Shown: positions 1-9,409 of the stretch, in pieces
Layout of the letters: each line of letters begins with the position of its first letter
Numbering within the stretch: the stretch's first letter is position 1
Made by a program: the position numbers and the translations under genes
Notes under the pieces: generated by a model
Told to the model about the DNA's origin: nothing
The model's database searches: none
The model's input: the letters and a program-made list of their open reading frames with translations, nothing else
DNA from: Thauera sp. 2A1
GTDB taxonomy: Bacteria; Pseudomonadota; Gammaproteobacteria; Burkholderiales; Rhodocyclaceae
Reading direction: 5' to 3'
DNA length: 64,000 bases
NCBI RefSeq assembly: GCF_009469595.2
Contig: NZ_SSXV01000007.1
Coordinates: forward strand, 1 to 64,000

Positions 1-200
1 GTTTGTGGTCGTTTCGACACTTCCACTTTGGCACATCGATGCCGTCAGGTAACAGGAGGGCTCTTCTCATTGAAGAGCACTGCGGACCCATACCTGAGGC
101 GGGAGGGAGGCGTCCATTACATCTCCTGCGGTACCTGCTCCACGCAGCTTCCCGGCATTCGCTATGATCGTCGCCATCCGCACCTCCCAAGGAAGCCACC
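1..200. other. Left-edge non-coding stretch upstream of the deaminase gene
   Basis: I see no convincing gene here. The only structure is a perfect 7-bp stem (positions 60-66 and 72-78, loop TCATT) without a following T run, so it is not a convincing terminator. The ribosome-binding-like AAGGAA at about 189-194 belongs to the gene starting at 201. Confidence 0.4.
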
Positions 201-1205
201 ATGGAACTCGACAACTACGTCCGCGCGCTGCCCAAGGCCGAACTGCACCTGCACATCGAAGGCACGCTGGAGCCCGAGCTGATGTTCCAGCTCGCGGCGC
301 GCAACGGCGTCGCCCTGCCGTGGAAGAGCGTCGAGGAAACCCGCGCCGCCTACGACTTCACCGACCTGCAGAGCTTTCTCGACCTGTACTACGCGGGCGC
401 CGCGGCATTGATCCATGAACAGGACTTCCACGAGCTGGCGATGGCCTACTTTGCCCGCGCACAGGCGGACGGCGTGGTGCATGCGGAGCTCTTCTTCGAC
501 CCGCAGACGCACACCGCGCGCGGCGTCGCCTTCGACACCGTGCTGACCGGCCTGGAGCGCGCCTGCGCCGATGCGCTCGGCCGCTACGGCATCAGCTCAC
601 GGCTGATCCTGTGCTTCCTGCGCCACCTGAGCGAGGAAGACGGCTTCGCCACCCTGCAGCAGGCGATGCCGCACCTGGGACGCATCCACGGCGTGGGGCT
701 GGATTCGTCGGAAATGGGCCATCCGCCGTCGAAGTTCGCGCGCCTCTTCGCGCGCTGCCGCGAGCTCGGCCTGCACATCGTCGCCCACGCCGGCGAGGAA
801 GGCCCGCCGGCCTACATCGTCGAAGCGCTGGACATCCTGAAGGTGGAGCGCATCGACCACGGCGTGCGCGCTGCCGAAGACCGGGTGCTGATGGCGCGGC
901 TGGCGCGCGAGCAGGTGCCGCTCACCGTGTGCCCGCTGTCCAACGTCAAGCTGTGCGTGTTCCCGACGCTGGCGCAGCACAACCTGAAGACGCTGCTGGA
1001 TGCCGGCCTGAAGGTGACGATCAACTCCGACGACCCGGCGTATTTCGGCGGCTACGTGGCGAAGAACTACCTCGACACCGCCTGGGCGCTGGACCTGACC
1101 CGCGCGGAGCTCAAGTGCATCGCGCGCAACAGCCTGCAGGCAGCCTTCGTCGATGACGCGCTCCGCGCGCCGTGGCTCGCCCGGCTGGAGGCGCTACCCG
1201 ACTGA
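201..1205 (+). CDS. Adenosine/adenine deaminase family hydrolase (probably adenine deaminase)
   Basis: A 334-residue zinc amidohydrolase that would deaminate adenine (to hypoxanthine) or adenosine (to inosine) in purine salvage in the cytoplasm. The metal ligands and catalytic residues of the family are visible: HLHIEG with H16 and H18, HAGEE with H196 and E199, DHG with H220, and SDD at 276-278. Between them lies [11 protein letters not shown] (169-179), which fits my recollection of the Pseudomonas-type adenine deaminase branch better than classical adenosine deaminases. The substrate assignment is therefore an inference, while the fold is secure. The ATG at 201 is preceded by AAGGAA at suitable spacing. 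The gene stands alone, convergent with the next gene. Confidence 0.9.
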   Translation: MELDNYVRALPKAELHLHIEGTLEPELMFQLAARNGVALPWKSVEETRAAYDFTDLQSFLDLYYAGAAALIHEQDFHELAMAYFARAQADGVVHAELFFDPQTHTARGVAFDTVLTGLERACADALGRYGISSRLILCFLRHLSEEDGFATLQQAMPHLGRIHGVGLDSSEMGHPPSKFARLFARCRELGLHIVAHAGEEGPPAYIVEALDILKVERIDHGVRAAEDRVLMARLAREQVPLTVCPLSNVKLCVFPTLAQHNLKTLLDAGLKVTINSDDPAYFGGYVAKNYLDTAWALDLTRAELKCIARNSLQAAFVDDALRAPWLARLEALPD

Positions 1206-1231
1206 GCAGCGTCCGTGCGCCCGGGGGCCGC

Positions 1232-1573
1232 TCAACCCGCCTTGCCGCGCAGCGCGGCCTCCGCCCACAGGGCGCGGCCGAAAATCTTCCACACCGGCCC
1301 GCCGTGGGTCTCGAAGCCGACCTCGGCGCTTTCTTCCATGGCGCGCAGCATCAGGTTGGCGAGGCCGAACAGCGTCGCCTTGGCGGCGAGCTGCTGGTCC
1401 GATGGGTCGGACGCAGCCTGACGCACACGATCCGCGGAATGCTCCAGCGCTTCGCGTGCCAGCGCGCGCACCTGCGCCTCGTCATTCCAGTCCACGCCCA
1501 AGGCGACACCCATGCGCTCGATCTCGAGTTCGATGTTGCGGATTTCGTCCTGGTAGTTCTCGAATCCGGCCAT
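1232..1573 (-). CDS. Small conserved hypothetical protein (helical)
   Basis: A 113-residue, mostly helical protein beginning MAGFENYQDEIRN. It has no signal peptide, membrane segment or recognisable catalytic motif. The first third is acidic (many E and D residues) and the middle is alanine-rich. The chosen ATG at 1573 is the first methionine that gives an ordinary-looking N-terminus; the frame stays open further upstream, but that translation is Ala/Arg/Pro-rich low-complexity sequence typical of antisense reading. It lies 45 bp downstream of the cobW-like gene on the same strand and could be the last gene of that operon. I do not recognise a function. Confidence 0.6.
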   Translation of the reverse strand: MAGFENYQDEIRNIELEIERMGVALGVDWNDEAQVRALAREALEHSADRVRQAASDPSDQQLAAKATLFGLANLMLRAMEESAEVGFETHGGPVWKIFGRALWAEAALRGKAG

Positions 1574-1617
1574 GTGGGCCTCCGCGGTAGGTCTGGTTGA
1601 TGGCGTCGGTGCGCCGG

Positions 1618-2748
1618 TCAGGTGGGCGCCTGGCCGAGGAAGGACGCGAACATCGCCTCGACGTCCTCGCGCGGCAGGTCGCGCACGATGAAGACCAGCC
1701 GCGAGCGGCGGTCGTCGAAAGGCGGCTGCTGCGGCCAGGCGGGCAGGCTGCGCGGCGGATAGACGGAATGCTGCACGCATTGCATCACCCGCGGCAGCGG
1801 ATCGCCAAGCACATTGAGCAAGCCCTTGATGCGCAGGATACGCTCGCCGTGAAGCTGCAGCAGCAGGCCCAGTGCATCGGAAAACTCGAACCACGGCAAC
1901 GGTGCGTCGAAGCGCAGCACGAAGCTGGTGACGCCTGCGTCGTGACGACGCGCCGCCGTGTCAATGGCGGCATCGGCCGCGGCGCGCTGCGGCAGCGCAC
2001 CCGGGCGGCGCCACCGCCCTGCCTGTGCTGCCGCCTGCTGCGCGCGCACTGCCTCCTCGCCCAGCCAGGCGGCAACGTCCGGCGCCTTGCCGGCCGCGTC
2101 GTACAGGCCACAGCCGAAGAAGGCTGCGGCATCGGCTGCGCCCGCTCGCACCTCGATCTGCGGCGCCGCCGGGTTGAGCTCGGCCAGGCGCTGCCGCACC
2201 GCGTCGCGCGCGGCGTCATCGGCCAGGTCGCACTTGGTGATCAGCAGCCGGTCGGCCATCGCCGCCTGGCGCACCGCCTCGCGGTGGGCGCCGAGCTGCT
2301 GCAGCGCATGCGTGGCGTCGACCGCGGTGATGACGCCGTCGCAGCGGTAGCGTTCGGCGATGAAGGGCTCCGCCATCAGCGTGTGGATCACCGGCGCCGG
2401 GTCGGCCAGGCCGGTGGTTTCGATCAGCACGCGGCGCAACGCCGGGATCTCGCGCCGCAGCGCGCGCATGAAGAGCCCCTTCAGCGCGCGCACCAGGTCG
2501 CCCTGCACGCTGCAGCAGATGCAGCCCGAGTCGAGCACGACGAGCGTCTCGTCGACCTCGCCCAGCAGGCGCGGGTCGAGCAGTTGCGGGTCGATGCCGA
2601 CCGTGCCCAGCTCGTTGATCAGCACCGCGCTGCCCGCGGCCTGCGGCTGGCGCAGCAGGTGGTTGAGCAGCGTGGTCTTGCCCGCGCCGAGGAAGCCGGT
2701 GAGCAGGGTCACCGGGATGCGCCTGTCCTCGCCGCCGGCGTCCGTCAT
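1618..2748 (-). CDS. CobW/COG0523-family GTPase (putative metal chaperone)
   Basis: A 376-residue P-loop GTPase of the G3E CobW/YjiA/ZigA group, cytoplasmic proteins thought to deliver zinc or cobalt to client enzymes. The Walker A motif GFLGAGKTT is at about 18-26, the family metal-binding CxCC motif is at 76-79 (GCICC), ETTGLADP follows in the switch region, and the base-specificity motif reads TKCD. The C-terminal half matches the CobW C-terminal domain. The gene lies only 8 bp after the stop of the outer-membrane efflux gene, so it is probably co-transcribed with the RND pump. That hints at a metal-homeostasis link, but the sequence does not prove one. The metal and client are unknown. 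Confidence 0.88.
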   Translation of the reverse strand: MTDAGGEDRRIPVTLLTGFLGAGKTTLLNHLLRQPQAAGSAVLINELGTVGIDPQLLDPRLLGEVDETLVVLDSGCICCSVQGDLVRALKGLFMRALRREIPALRRVLIETTGLADPAPVIHTLMAEPFIAERYRCDGVITAVDATHALQQLGAHREAVRQAAMADRLLITKCDLADDAARDAVRQRLAELNPAAPQIEVRAGAADAAAFFGCGLYDAAGKAPDVAAWLGEEAVRAQQAAAQAGRWRRPGALPQRAAADAAIDTAARRHDAGVTSFVLRFDAPLPWFEFSDALGLLLQLHGERILRIKGLLNVLGDPLPRVMQCVQHSVYPPRSLPAWPQQPPFDDRRSRLVFIVRDLPREDVEAMFASFLGQAPT

Positions 2749-2756
2749 CGTCCGTC

Positions 2757-4160
2757 CTACTTCCAGCCGCCGCCCAGCGCCTTGTACAGCGCCACACGGC
2801 TGGACGCCTCCGACAGACGCACGCCGATGAGGTCGAGCTCGGCACCGTACAGCGCGCGCTGCGCGTCGAGCAGGCCGAGGTAGCTGTCCACGCCGGCGCG
2901 ATAACGTGCGTCGGACAGCCGGTAGGTCTCGGCCGTGGCCGCCACCAGCTTGCGCCGCGCGTCGAGCTGCTCGGTCACCGTGGCGCGCACCGCCAGGCCA
3001 TCGGCGACTTCGCGGAAGGCACTCTGGATCGCCTTCTCGTAATGCGCGACGTTGATGTCACGCTGGATCTCGGCGGCATCCAGGCTGGCCTGCAGGCGCC
3101 CGCCCTCGAAGATCGGGATGCGGATCTGCGGCAGGAAGCTCCAGGTGCCCGAGCCGCCCTGGAACAGGCCGTCGAGCGAGGCGCTGGCCGTGCCGGCAGC
3201 GGCGGTCAGCGTGATGCTGGGGAAGAACGCGGCGCGCGCCGCGCCGATGCTGGCGTTGGCGGCGCGCAGCGCGCGTTCGGCCTGCAGGATGTCGGGCCGC
3301 CGCACCAGCACCTCGGAGGGCACGCCGGCGGGCAGCTCGGCCACCGTGGTGAGCGCATCGGTGAGCTTTTCCGGCAGCGTCTCTTCCGGCAGGGGCGCAC
3401 CGACCACCAGCGCCAGCGCGTTGCCGTCCTGCGCGACCAGCGCGGTGTAGCGCGCCACGTCGGCGCGCGCGCCTTCGAGCAGGGTCTCCGCCTGGCGCAG
3501 GTCGAGCGCCGACACCGCGCCTGCGTCGAAGCTGCGTTTCGTCAGATCGTAGGATTTCTGCCGCGTGCCGTAGGTGCTGCGCGCCAGCGCCAGGCGCTCG
3601 CGGTCGGCCGCCAGCGTCAGCCAGGTGTTGGCCACCTCCGCCACCAGCGCGATCTGCGCGCTGCGGCGCGCCTCCTCGGTGGCGAGGTACTGCTCCAGCG
3701 CCTGCTCGTTGAGGCTGCGCACACGGCCGAAGAAATCCAGCTCATACGCAGAAAAGCCCAGCGTGGCACTGAACTGGCGGCTGATGCCGGCCTCGCCGCC
3801 CTGCCGCAGGTCGCCCGGCAGGCGCTGCGCGTTTTCTGCACCGGTGGCGCCGATCGCCGGGAACAGCGCGGCGCGCTGGATGCCGTACTGCGCGCGCGCC
3901 CTCTCGATGTTGAGCGCGGCCACGCGCAGGTCGCGGTTGCTGGTCAGCGCCAGCTCGATCAACTGGCGCAGACGCGCGTCGGCAAAGTAGTCGCGCCAGG
4001 CAAGCGCGTCGGCCTGCGGCGCCCCGGTGGCGGCTTTGGACGGCGCGTTCGGGAAGGCAGCCGGCACCGGCGCCGCGGGGCGCTGGTATTCCGGGATCAG
4101 CGAGCAGCCCCCCGCCAGCATGGCGGCGAGCGCGATCGTCGTGATGCGTAGGCGGTTCAT
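2757..4160 (-). CDS. RND efflux outer-membrane lipoprotein, NodT/OprM family
   Basis: A 467-residue outer-membrane channel (TolC superfamily) that would complete the tripartite pump encoded upstream. It begins [15 protein letters not shown] and has a lipobox LAGGC, so it should be lipid-anchored after signal peptidase II cleavage. Two long Ala/Arg/Glu-rich helical outer-membrane-efflux repeats follow. The ATG at 4160 overlaps the TAA stop of the RND permease by one base (TAATG), implying translational coupling. The open frame extends further upstream over the permease gene, but that part is a shadow. Family confidence is high; the exported substrates cannot be read from sequence. Confidence 0.92.
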   Translation of the reverse strand: MNRLRITTIALAAMLAGGCSLIPEYQRPAAPVPAAFPNAPSKAATGAPQADALAWRDYFADARLRQLIELALTSNRDLRVAALNIERARAQYGIQRAALFPAIGATGAENAQRLPGDLRQGGEAGISRQFSATLGFSAYELDFFGRVRSLNEQALEQYLATEEARRSAQIALVAEVANTWLTLAADRERLALARSTYGTRQKSYDLTKRSFDAGAVSALDLRQAETLLEGARADVARYTALVAQDGNALALVVGAPLPEETLPEKLTDALTTVAELPAGVPSEVLVRRPDILQAERALRAANASIGAARAAFFPSITLTAAAGTASASLDGLFQGGSGTWSFLPQIRIPIFEGGRLQASLDAAEIQRDINVAHYEKAIQSAFREVADGLAVRATVTEQLDARRKLVAATAETYRLSDARYRAGVDSYLGLLDAQRALYGAELDLIGVRLSEASSRVALYKALGGGWK

Positions 4161-7100
4161 TACTTGAGCTCCTGTGCGGGGCTGGCCACAGCCGATTCCG
4201 CAGGTTTGTCCTTGAAGACGCGCTTGATGGCGACGTAGAACAGCGGCACGAAGAAGATGCCCAGCACGGTGGCGCCGATGGTGCCGCCGAGCACACCGGT
4301 GCCGATCGCGTTCTGGCTGCCCGAGCCGGCGCCGGTGGCAATGGCCAGCGGCAGCACGCCCAGGCCGAAGGCGAGTGACGTCATCAGGATGGGGCGCAGA
4401 CGCATGCGCACCGCCTCGAGCGTGGCGGCGATCAGTTCCTTGCCCTCCTGCTCCATCTGCGCCTTGGCGAACTCCACGATCAGGATCGCGTTCTTCGCCG
4501 AGAGGCCGATGGTGGCGAGCAGGCCGACCTGGAAATACACGTCGTTCGACAGCCCGCGTCCGGTCGCCGCCAGCAGCGCGCCGAGCACGCCCAGCGGCAC
4601 CACCAGCATCACCGCGAACGGCACCGACCAGCTCTCGTACAGCGCCGCCAGGCACAGGAACACCACCAGCAGCGACAGCGCGTACAGCGCCGGCGCCTGG
4701 GCTCCGGAGCGGCGCTCCTCGAACGAGGTGCCGGTCCATTCGTAGCCGACGCCCGGCGGCAGCTTGGCGATGATCTCCTCGACCGCCTTCATCGCCTCGC
4801 CCGACGACAGCCCGGGCGCGGCCTGGCCGAGAAGTTCGACCGACGACTGGCCGTTGTAGCGCTCGAGGCGCGGCGAGCCGTACACCCACTTCGCGGTGGT
4901 GAAGGCGGAGAACGGCACCATCTCGCCCGCCTTGTTGCGCACGTACCACTTGCCCAGGTCCTCCGGCGTCATGCGCGCGGGGGCGTCGGCCTGCAGGTAA
5001 ACCTTCTTGATGCGGCCGCGATCGAGGAAGTCATTGACGTAGATGCCGCCCCACGCGGTACTCAGCGTGTCGTTGATGTCCGCCACGGTGACGCCCAGCG
5101 CGCCGGCCTTGGCGTGGTCGATGTCGAGCTGGTATTCGGGCGTGTCGTCCTGGCCGTTCGGCCGCACCCCCACCAGGCGCTTGTCCTGCGCCGCCATGCC
5201 GAGGAACTGGTTGCGGGCGTCGATCAGCGCCTTGTGGCCGATGCCGGCGCGATCCTGCAACTGCACGTTGAAGCCGTTCGAGGTGCCGAGCTCGATCACC
5301 GCCGGCGGCACGAAGGCGAACACCATCGCCTCCTTGATCTGCGCGAACGCGCCCATCGCGCGCCCCGCCACCGACTTGACGTCCATGCCGGGCTTCTTGC
5401 GCTCGTCCCAGTGCTTCAGGTTGACGAAGCCGATGCCCATGTTCTGGCCGCTGCCGCCGAAGCTGAAACCGGCCACGGTGAAGACCGCGCGCACCGTGTC
5501 CTTCTCGTTCTCGAGGAAGTGCTTCTCGACCTTTTTCAGCACCTCGACCGTGCGCTCCTGCGTCGCGCCGGCCGGCAGCATGATCTGGTTGAACATGACG
5601 CCTTGGTCTTCCTCGGGCAGGAAGGAGGTGGGCATGCGCACGAACAGCAGGCCCAGCACCACGACGATCGCGAGGTAAATCGCGAGGTAGCGCTTGCTGC
5701 GTTGCAGGATGCCGCCGACGCCCGATTCGTAGCGCTGCGTGCCGCGCGCGAACTTGAGGTTGAACCAGTGGAAGAAGCCGCCGAACAGGCCGCCCTCGCC
5801 ATGTTCGTGGCCCTTCTCCACCGGCTTGAGCATGGTCGCGCACAGCGCCGGGGTGAACACGATGGCCACCAGCACCGACAGCGCCATCGCCGCGACGATG
5901 GTGATGGAGAACTGGCGGTAGATCACGCCGGTCGAGCCGCCGAAGAAGGCCATCGGCACGAACACGGCCGACAGCACCAGGCCGATGCCGATCAGCGCGC
6001 CGGTGATCTGGTCCATCGAGCGTTTGGTCGCCTCCTTGGGCGGCAGGCCCTCTTCGCTCATCACCCGCTCGACGTTCTCCACGACGACGATGGCGTCGTC
6101 CACCAGCAGACCGATGGCGAGCACGATACCGAACATGGTCAGCGTATTGATCGAGAAGCCGAACGCCGCCATGACGCCGAAGGTACCGAGCAGCACCACC
6201 GGCACGGCGATGGTCGGGATCAGCGTGGCGCGGAAGTTCTGCAGGAACAGGTACATCACCAGGAAGACGAGGACGACGGCTTCGATCAGCGTCATCACCA
6301 CTTCCTGGATGGAGATCTTGACGAAGGGCGTGGTGTCGTAGGGCACCACCGCCTTCACGCCCGCCGGGAAGTAGCGCTCCATCTCGGCGATCTTGGCGCG
6401 CACCGCGGTCGCGGTGGCGAGCGCATTCGCACCGGAAGCGAGCTTGACGCCAACGCCCGCGGCGGGCTGGCCATTGAAGCGCGCGATGGTGCCGTAGTTC
6501 TCGGCACCGATCTCGATGCGCGCGACATCCTTCAGGCGCACCTCACCCCCCTGCGCCGAAGTGCGCAGCAGGATCTGCTCGAACTCCTCGACCGTCTGCA
6601 AACGGCTCTGCGCGGTGATCGTGGCGGAAAAACCCTGCCCTGGCAGGGCCGGCGTGCCGCCGAGCTGGCCTGCGGACACCTGGGTGTTCTGCGCCAGCAG
6701 TGCGGCGCGCACGTCGGCCGGCACCAAGCGATAGTTGGTGAGCCGGGCTGGATCCACCCACACCCGCATCGCATACTGCGCGCCGAATACCTGGACCTCG
6801 CCGACGCCGCTGACGCGCGACAGCGGATCCTGCACCGTGGACACGAGGAAGTCGGACAGGTCGACCTGCTCCTGGCTGCCGTCCTCCGACACGAAGCCGA
6901 TCACCATCAGGAAGTTGCGCGACGACTTCGCCACCTGCACGCCCTGCTGCTGCACCGCCTGCGGCAGCAGCGGCAATGCCGTCTGCAGCTTGTTCTGCAC
7001 CTGCACCTGGGCGATGTCGGGGTTGGTGCCGGCATCGAAGGTGAGCGTGACCGAAGCATTGCCGAAGGCGTCGCTGGACGAGTTCATGTACAGCAGGCCG

Positions 7101-7318
7101 TCGAGCCCGGTCAACTTCTGCTCGATGATCTGGGTGACGGAGTCTTCCACCGCCTTCGCCGAGGCGCCGGGGTACTTGGCGTTGATGACGACCGCGGGCG
7201 GCGCGATCGAGGGATATTGCGACACCGGCAGCTTCAGGATCGACAGCGATCCGAAGAGCATGATGACGATGGCGATGACCCAGGCGAAGATGGGCCGGTC
7301 GATGAAGAAACGAGCCAT
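4160..7318 (-). CDS. RND multidrug efflux permease, HAE1/AcrB family
   Basis: A 1052-residue inner-membrane drug/proton antiporter with the length and layout of AcrB/MexB. It has an N-terminal helix ([14 protein letters not shown]), two large periplasmic porter loops and twelve predicted membrane segments. The proton-relay aspartates appear as [17 protein letters not shown] near residue 407, and [15 protein letters not shown] lies in the second half. The start ATG at 7318 lies 11 bp beyond the adaptor gene's stop at 7330, and its stop overlaps the nodT-like start. Together with its neighbours it forms a complete acrA-acrB-nodT type operon, probably repressed by the divergent TetR protein. Aromatic or hydrophobic toxic compounds are plausible substrates, but this is inference. 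Confidence 0.96.
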   Translation of the reverse strand: MARFFIDRPIFAWVIAIVIMLFGSLSILKLPVSQYPSIAPPAVVINAKYPGASAKAVEDSVTQIIEQKLTGLDGLLYMNSSSDAFGNASVTLTFDAGTNPDIAQVQVQNKLQTALPLLPQAVQQQGVQVAKSSRNFLMVIGFVSEDGSQEQVDLSDFLVSTVQDPLSRVSGVGEVQVFGAQYAMRVWVDPARLTNYRLVPADVRAALLAQNTQVSAGQLGGTPALPGQGFSATITAQSRLQTVEEFEQILLRTSAQGGEVRLKDVARIEIGAENYGTIARFNGQPAAGVGVKLASGANALATATAVRAKIAEMERYFPAGVKAVVPYDTTPFVKISIQEVVMTLIEAVVLVFLVMYLFLQNFRATLIPTIAVPVVLLGTFGVMAAFGFSINTLTMFGIVLAIGLLVDDAIVVVENVERVMSEEGLPPKEATKRSMDQITGALIGIGLVLSAVFVPMAFFGGSTGVIYRQFSITIVAAMALSVLVAIVFTPALCATMLKPVEKGHEHGEGGLFGGFFHWFNLKFARGTQRYESGVGGILQRSKRYLAIYLAIVVVLGLLFVRMPTSFLPEEDQGVMFNQIMLPAGATQERTVEVLKKVEKHFLENEKDTVRAVFTVAGFSFGGSGQNMGIGFVNLKHWDERKKPGMDVKSVAGRAMGAFAQIKEAMVFAFVPPAVIELGTSNGFNVQLQDRAGIGHKALIDARNQFLGMAAQDKRLVGVRPNGQDDTPEYQLDIDHAKAGALGVTVADINDTLSTAWGGIYVNDFLDRGRIKKVYLQADAPARMTPEDLGKWYVRNKAGEMVPFSAFTTAKWVYGSPRLERYNGQSSVELLGQAAPGLSSGEAMKAVEEIIAKLPPGVGYEWTGTSFEERRSGAQAPALYALSLLVVFLCLAALYESWSVPFAVMLVVPLGVLGALLAATGRGLSNDVYFQVGLLATIGLSAKNAILIVEFAKAQMEQEGKELIAATLEAVRMRLRPILMTSLAFGLGVLPLAIATGAGSGSQNAIGTGVLGGTIGATVLGIFFVPLFYVAIKRVFKDKPAESAVASPAQELK

Positions 7319-7329
7319 GGCGGGCTACC

Positions 7330-8529
7330 TCACTTCGCCGCCGCGGCAGGCGCGGCGGGTGGCGTCGCAGGCGCGGCGCCGGCTTCCTGGGCCTGCACCT
7401 GAGTGCCCGGGCGGGCGCGCTGCAGCCCCTCGACGATGACCCGCTCGCCGTCGGCCAGCCCTTCGGTGATCACCCACTTGTCGCCCAGCGACTGGCCGGC
7501 CTTCACCGGCCGCGCCTCGACCTTGCCCTCGCCATTGACCACCATGACCAGCGCGTTGCCACGCGGATCATGGCTCAGTGCGGCGTGCGGCACCAGGAAG
7601 GCGGCACCCTGCACGCCCTGCGGCAGCCGGGCGCGCACGTACATACCCGGCAGCAGCTCGCCCTTCGGATTGGCGAACACCGCGCGCAGGGTGATGCTGC
7701 CGGTGCCCTGGTCGACCGTGACTTCGGAAAAGGCCAGCTTGCCCTCGACCCCGTACAGCGATCCATCTTCCATCACCAGCCGCACCGGCACGGCATCGCT
7801 GCCATTGCGCTGCACCTTGCCCGCCGCGATCTCGCGCTTCAGGCGCAGCAGGTCGGCGCTGGATTGCGTCACGTCGACGTAGATCGGGTCGAGTTGCTGC
7901 ACCGTGGCCAGGGCGGTCGCCTGGTTGGCGGTGACCAGCGCACCCGGCGTCACCGCGGAACGGCCGATGCGACCGGAGATGGGCGACGCCACGCGGGTGA
8001 ATTCGAGGTCGATGCGCGCCTTGTCCGTCGCTGCGCGCGCTGCGGCGACGTCGGCGTGGGCCTGCTTCAGCGCGGCTACCGCATCGTCATTCTGCTGCTT
8101 GCTGACAGCCTCGATCTTCACCAGATCGGCATAGCGCTGCGCCTTCAGGCGCGCTGCGTAGACGTTGGCCTCGGCGCGCGCCAGGCTGGCCTTGGCGCTG
8201 TCGTAGGTCGCCTGGTAGGTGGCCGGATCGATCTGATAGAGGGACTGGCCGGCCTTGACTTCACCGCCTTCGGTGAACTGGCGCTGCTTGACGATGCCGG
8301 TGACCTGCGGCCGCACTTCGGCGATCAGGGAGGGCGTGGTGCGGCCGGGCAGTTCGGTCACCTGCGGCACCGCCTCGCTCCTGACCGTCATCACGGTCAC
8401 CGCGGGTGCCGCCGGCGCACCGCCTTGCTGCGGGCCGCCCTGCTTGCTGCCGCCGCAGCCTGCCAGCACCAGGGCGCCTGCCAGCGCCAGAGCGGCCGGG
8501 GTGAGCACGGAAATACGGGGAATCTGCAT
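7330..8529 (-). CDS. RND efflux periplasmic adaptor (MFP), AcrA/MexA family lipoprotein
   Basis: A 399-residue membrane-fusion protein linking the inner-membrane permease to the outer-membrane channel. The signal peptide MQIPRISVLTPAALALAGAL ends in the lipobox LAGC, so it should be lipid-anchored. It has the usual lipoyl half-motifs, an alpha-hairpin (residues about 100-175), a beta-barrel domain and an Ala/Pro-rich C-terminal tail. I start it at the ATG at 8529, which has GAGAGG just upstream and gives a proper signal peptide; the frame is open for 24 further codons. It is the first gene of the leftward pump operon and faces the tetR-like gene across the intergenic palindrome. Confidence 0.94.
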   Translation of the reverse strand: MQIPRISVLTPAALALAGALVLAGCGGSKQGGPQQGGAPAAPAVTVMTVRSEAVPQVTELPGRTTPSLIAEVRPQVTGIVKQRQFTEGGEVKAGQSLYQIDPATYQATYDSAKASLARAEANVYAARLKAQRYADLVKIEAVSKQQNDDAVAALKQAHADVAAARAATDKARIDLEFTRVASPISGRIGRSAVTPGALVTANQATALATVQQLDPIYVDVTQSSADLLRLKREIAAGKVQRNGSDAVPVRLVMEDGSLYGVEGKLAFSEVTVDQGTGSITLRAVFANPKGELLPGMYVRARLPQGVQGAAFLVPHAALSHDPRGNALVMVVNGEGKVEARPVKAGQSLGDKWVITEGLADGERVIVEGLQRARPGTQVQAQEAGAAPATPPAAPAAAAK

Positions 8530-8603
8530 GGTTCGCCTCTCGCGATTGGGGCACGGTGCAGGGAAGCGCACACTCATGGCGTCCGCGTCCTGCGACCTCA
8601 CAT

Positions 8604-8637
8604 TAGAATGTTGGTTCTAGATTGAACGATCATTCTA
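8604..8637. promoter_or_regulatory. Candidate TetR operator between efflux operon and repressor gene
   Basis: A 34-bp imperfect palindrome lies in the divergent intergenic region. Perfect 7-bp outer arms, TAGAATG (8604-8610) and CATTCTA (8631-8637), enclose inner half-sites TTGGTTC and GAACGAT. It is AT-rich in an otherwise GC-rich region, and its position between the two divergent starts is that expected for a TetR-family operator controlling both units. Binding is inferred, not shown. Confidence 0.6.
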
Positions 8638-8703
8638 TGCTAGCCTTTCTCCCGGTGCAAGGTCGTCGAGACGCATTCTCAATCACTCATCACTCTGGCC
8701 CAG

Positions 8704-9318
8704 ATGTCCGCTGAATACCGCAGCCCTTCCGAACAGCAGCGTGCCGAAGCCCGGCGCGAGCAGATCCTGTGCGCCGCCGCCACGTGCTTCCGCAACCATG
8801 GCTTCCATGGCGCCAGCATCGCGCAGATCTCCAAGGCGGCGGGGATGAGCGCCGGCCACATCTACCACTATTTCGACAACAAGGAAGCGATCATCGCCGC
8901 GATCGTCGAGCGCGACCTGGAGTACCTGCTGACGCTGAGCGCACAGTTGCGCGCGGCACGGGACACGCGCGAGGCGATGATCGAGCACGTGACCGAGGGC
9001 GTGCGCAGGAGCCTGGAGCCGCACGACGCCGGCCTGAAGCTCGAAGTGGTGGCGGAGGCGGCGCGCAATCCGCAGGTGGCCGAGATCGTGCGCGAGGCCG
9101 ACCGTGTCTGCCGCGCCAGCCTCGCGACCACGTTGCGCGCCATCCGCCGCGCCGACGGCCACGACGACCACGAAGGCGCGATCGACACGATGGTCGAATT
9201 GCTCGCCGCGATGTTCGAGGGGCTGATGATCCGCGGCATCCGCAATCCGCAGATGGATCGCGCCGCCGTGGCGCGTCGCTTCCAGGCTACCGTCCGCCAG
9301 TTGCTGACCCAGCCCTGA
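8704..9318 (+). CDS. TetR/AcrR-family transcriptional repressor
   Basis: A 204-residue regulator with an N-terminal TetR helix-turn-helix (residues about 20-65: REQILCAAATCFRNHGF, ASIAQISKAAGMSAGHIYHYF) and a helical ligand-binding C-terminal domain. It is transcribed divergently from the acrA-acrB-nodT-cobW genes, the standard arrangement for a local repressor released by pump substrates. The intergenic palindrome at 8604-8637 is its likely binding site. The ATG at 8704 fits the family length, and no alternative start is needed. Confidence 0.93.
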   Translation: MSAEYRSPSEQQRAEARREQILCAAATCFRNHGFHGASIAQISKAAGMSAGHIYHYFDNKEAIIAAIVERDLEYLLTLSAQLRAARDTREAMIEHVTEGVRRSLEPHDAGLKLEVVAEAARNPQVAEIVREADRVCRASLATTLRAIRRADGHDDHEGAIDTMVELLAAMFEGLMIRGIRNPQMDRAAVARRFQATVRQLLTQP

Positions 9319-9349
9319 ACTCACGAAGGCGCGGAGCGAACGAGCGCGC

Positions 9350-9374
9350 AAAAAGGCCGCCTCGGCGAGGCGGC
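9350..9374 (-). terminator. Rho-independent terminator of the leftward repeat-lipoprotein gene
   Basis: A perfect 8-bp stem (9356-9363 with 9367-9374, loop GGC) is followed on the minus strand by CTTTTTG. It lies 36 bp beyond the stop of the gene at 9410-10201 and also just downstream of the tetR-like stop. On the plus strand the T run is weak, so it serves mainly the minus-strand gene. Confidence 0.75.
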
Positions 9375-9409
9375 TTCGGAAAAATCCAGTCTGCGGCCTG
9401 GCGGGCCGC

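Noticed and set aside
60..78. Intrinsic terminator at the left edge
   Set aside because: The 7-bp hairpin lacks a T run and no upstream gene end is visible.
5114..7402. Open frame on the plus strand opposite the RND permease
   Set aside because: It is His/Arg/Asp-rich shadow sequence; the permease is unmistakable on the other strand.
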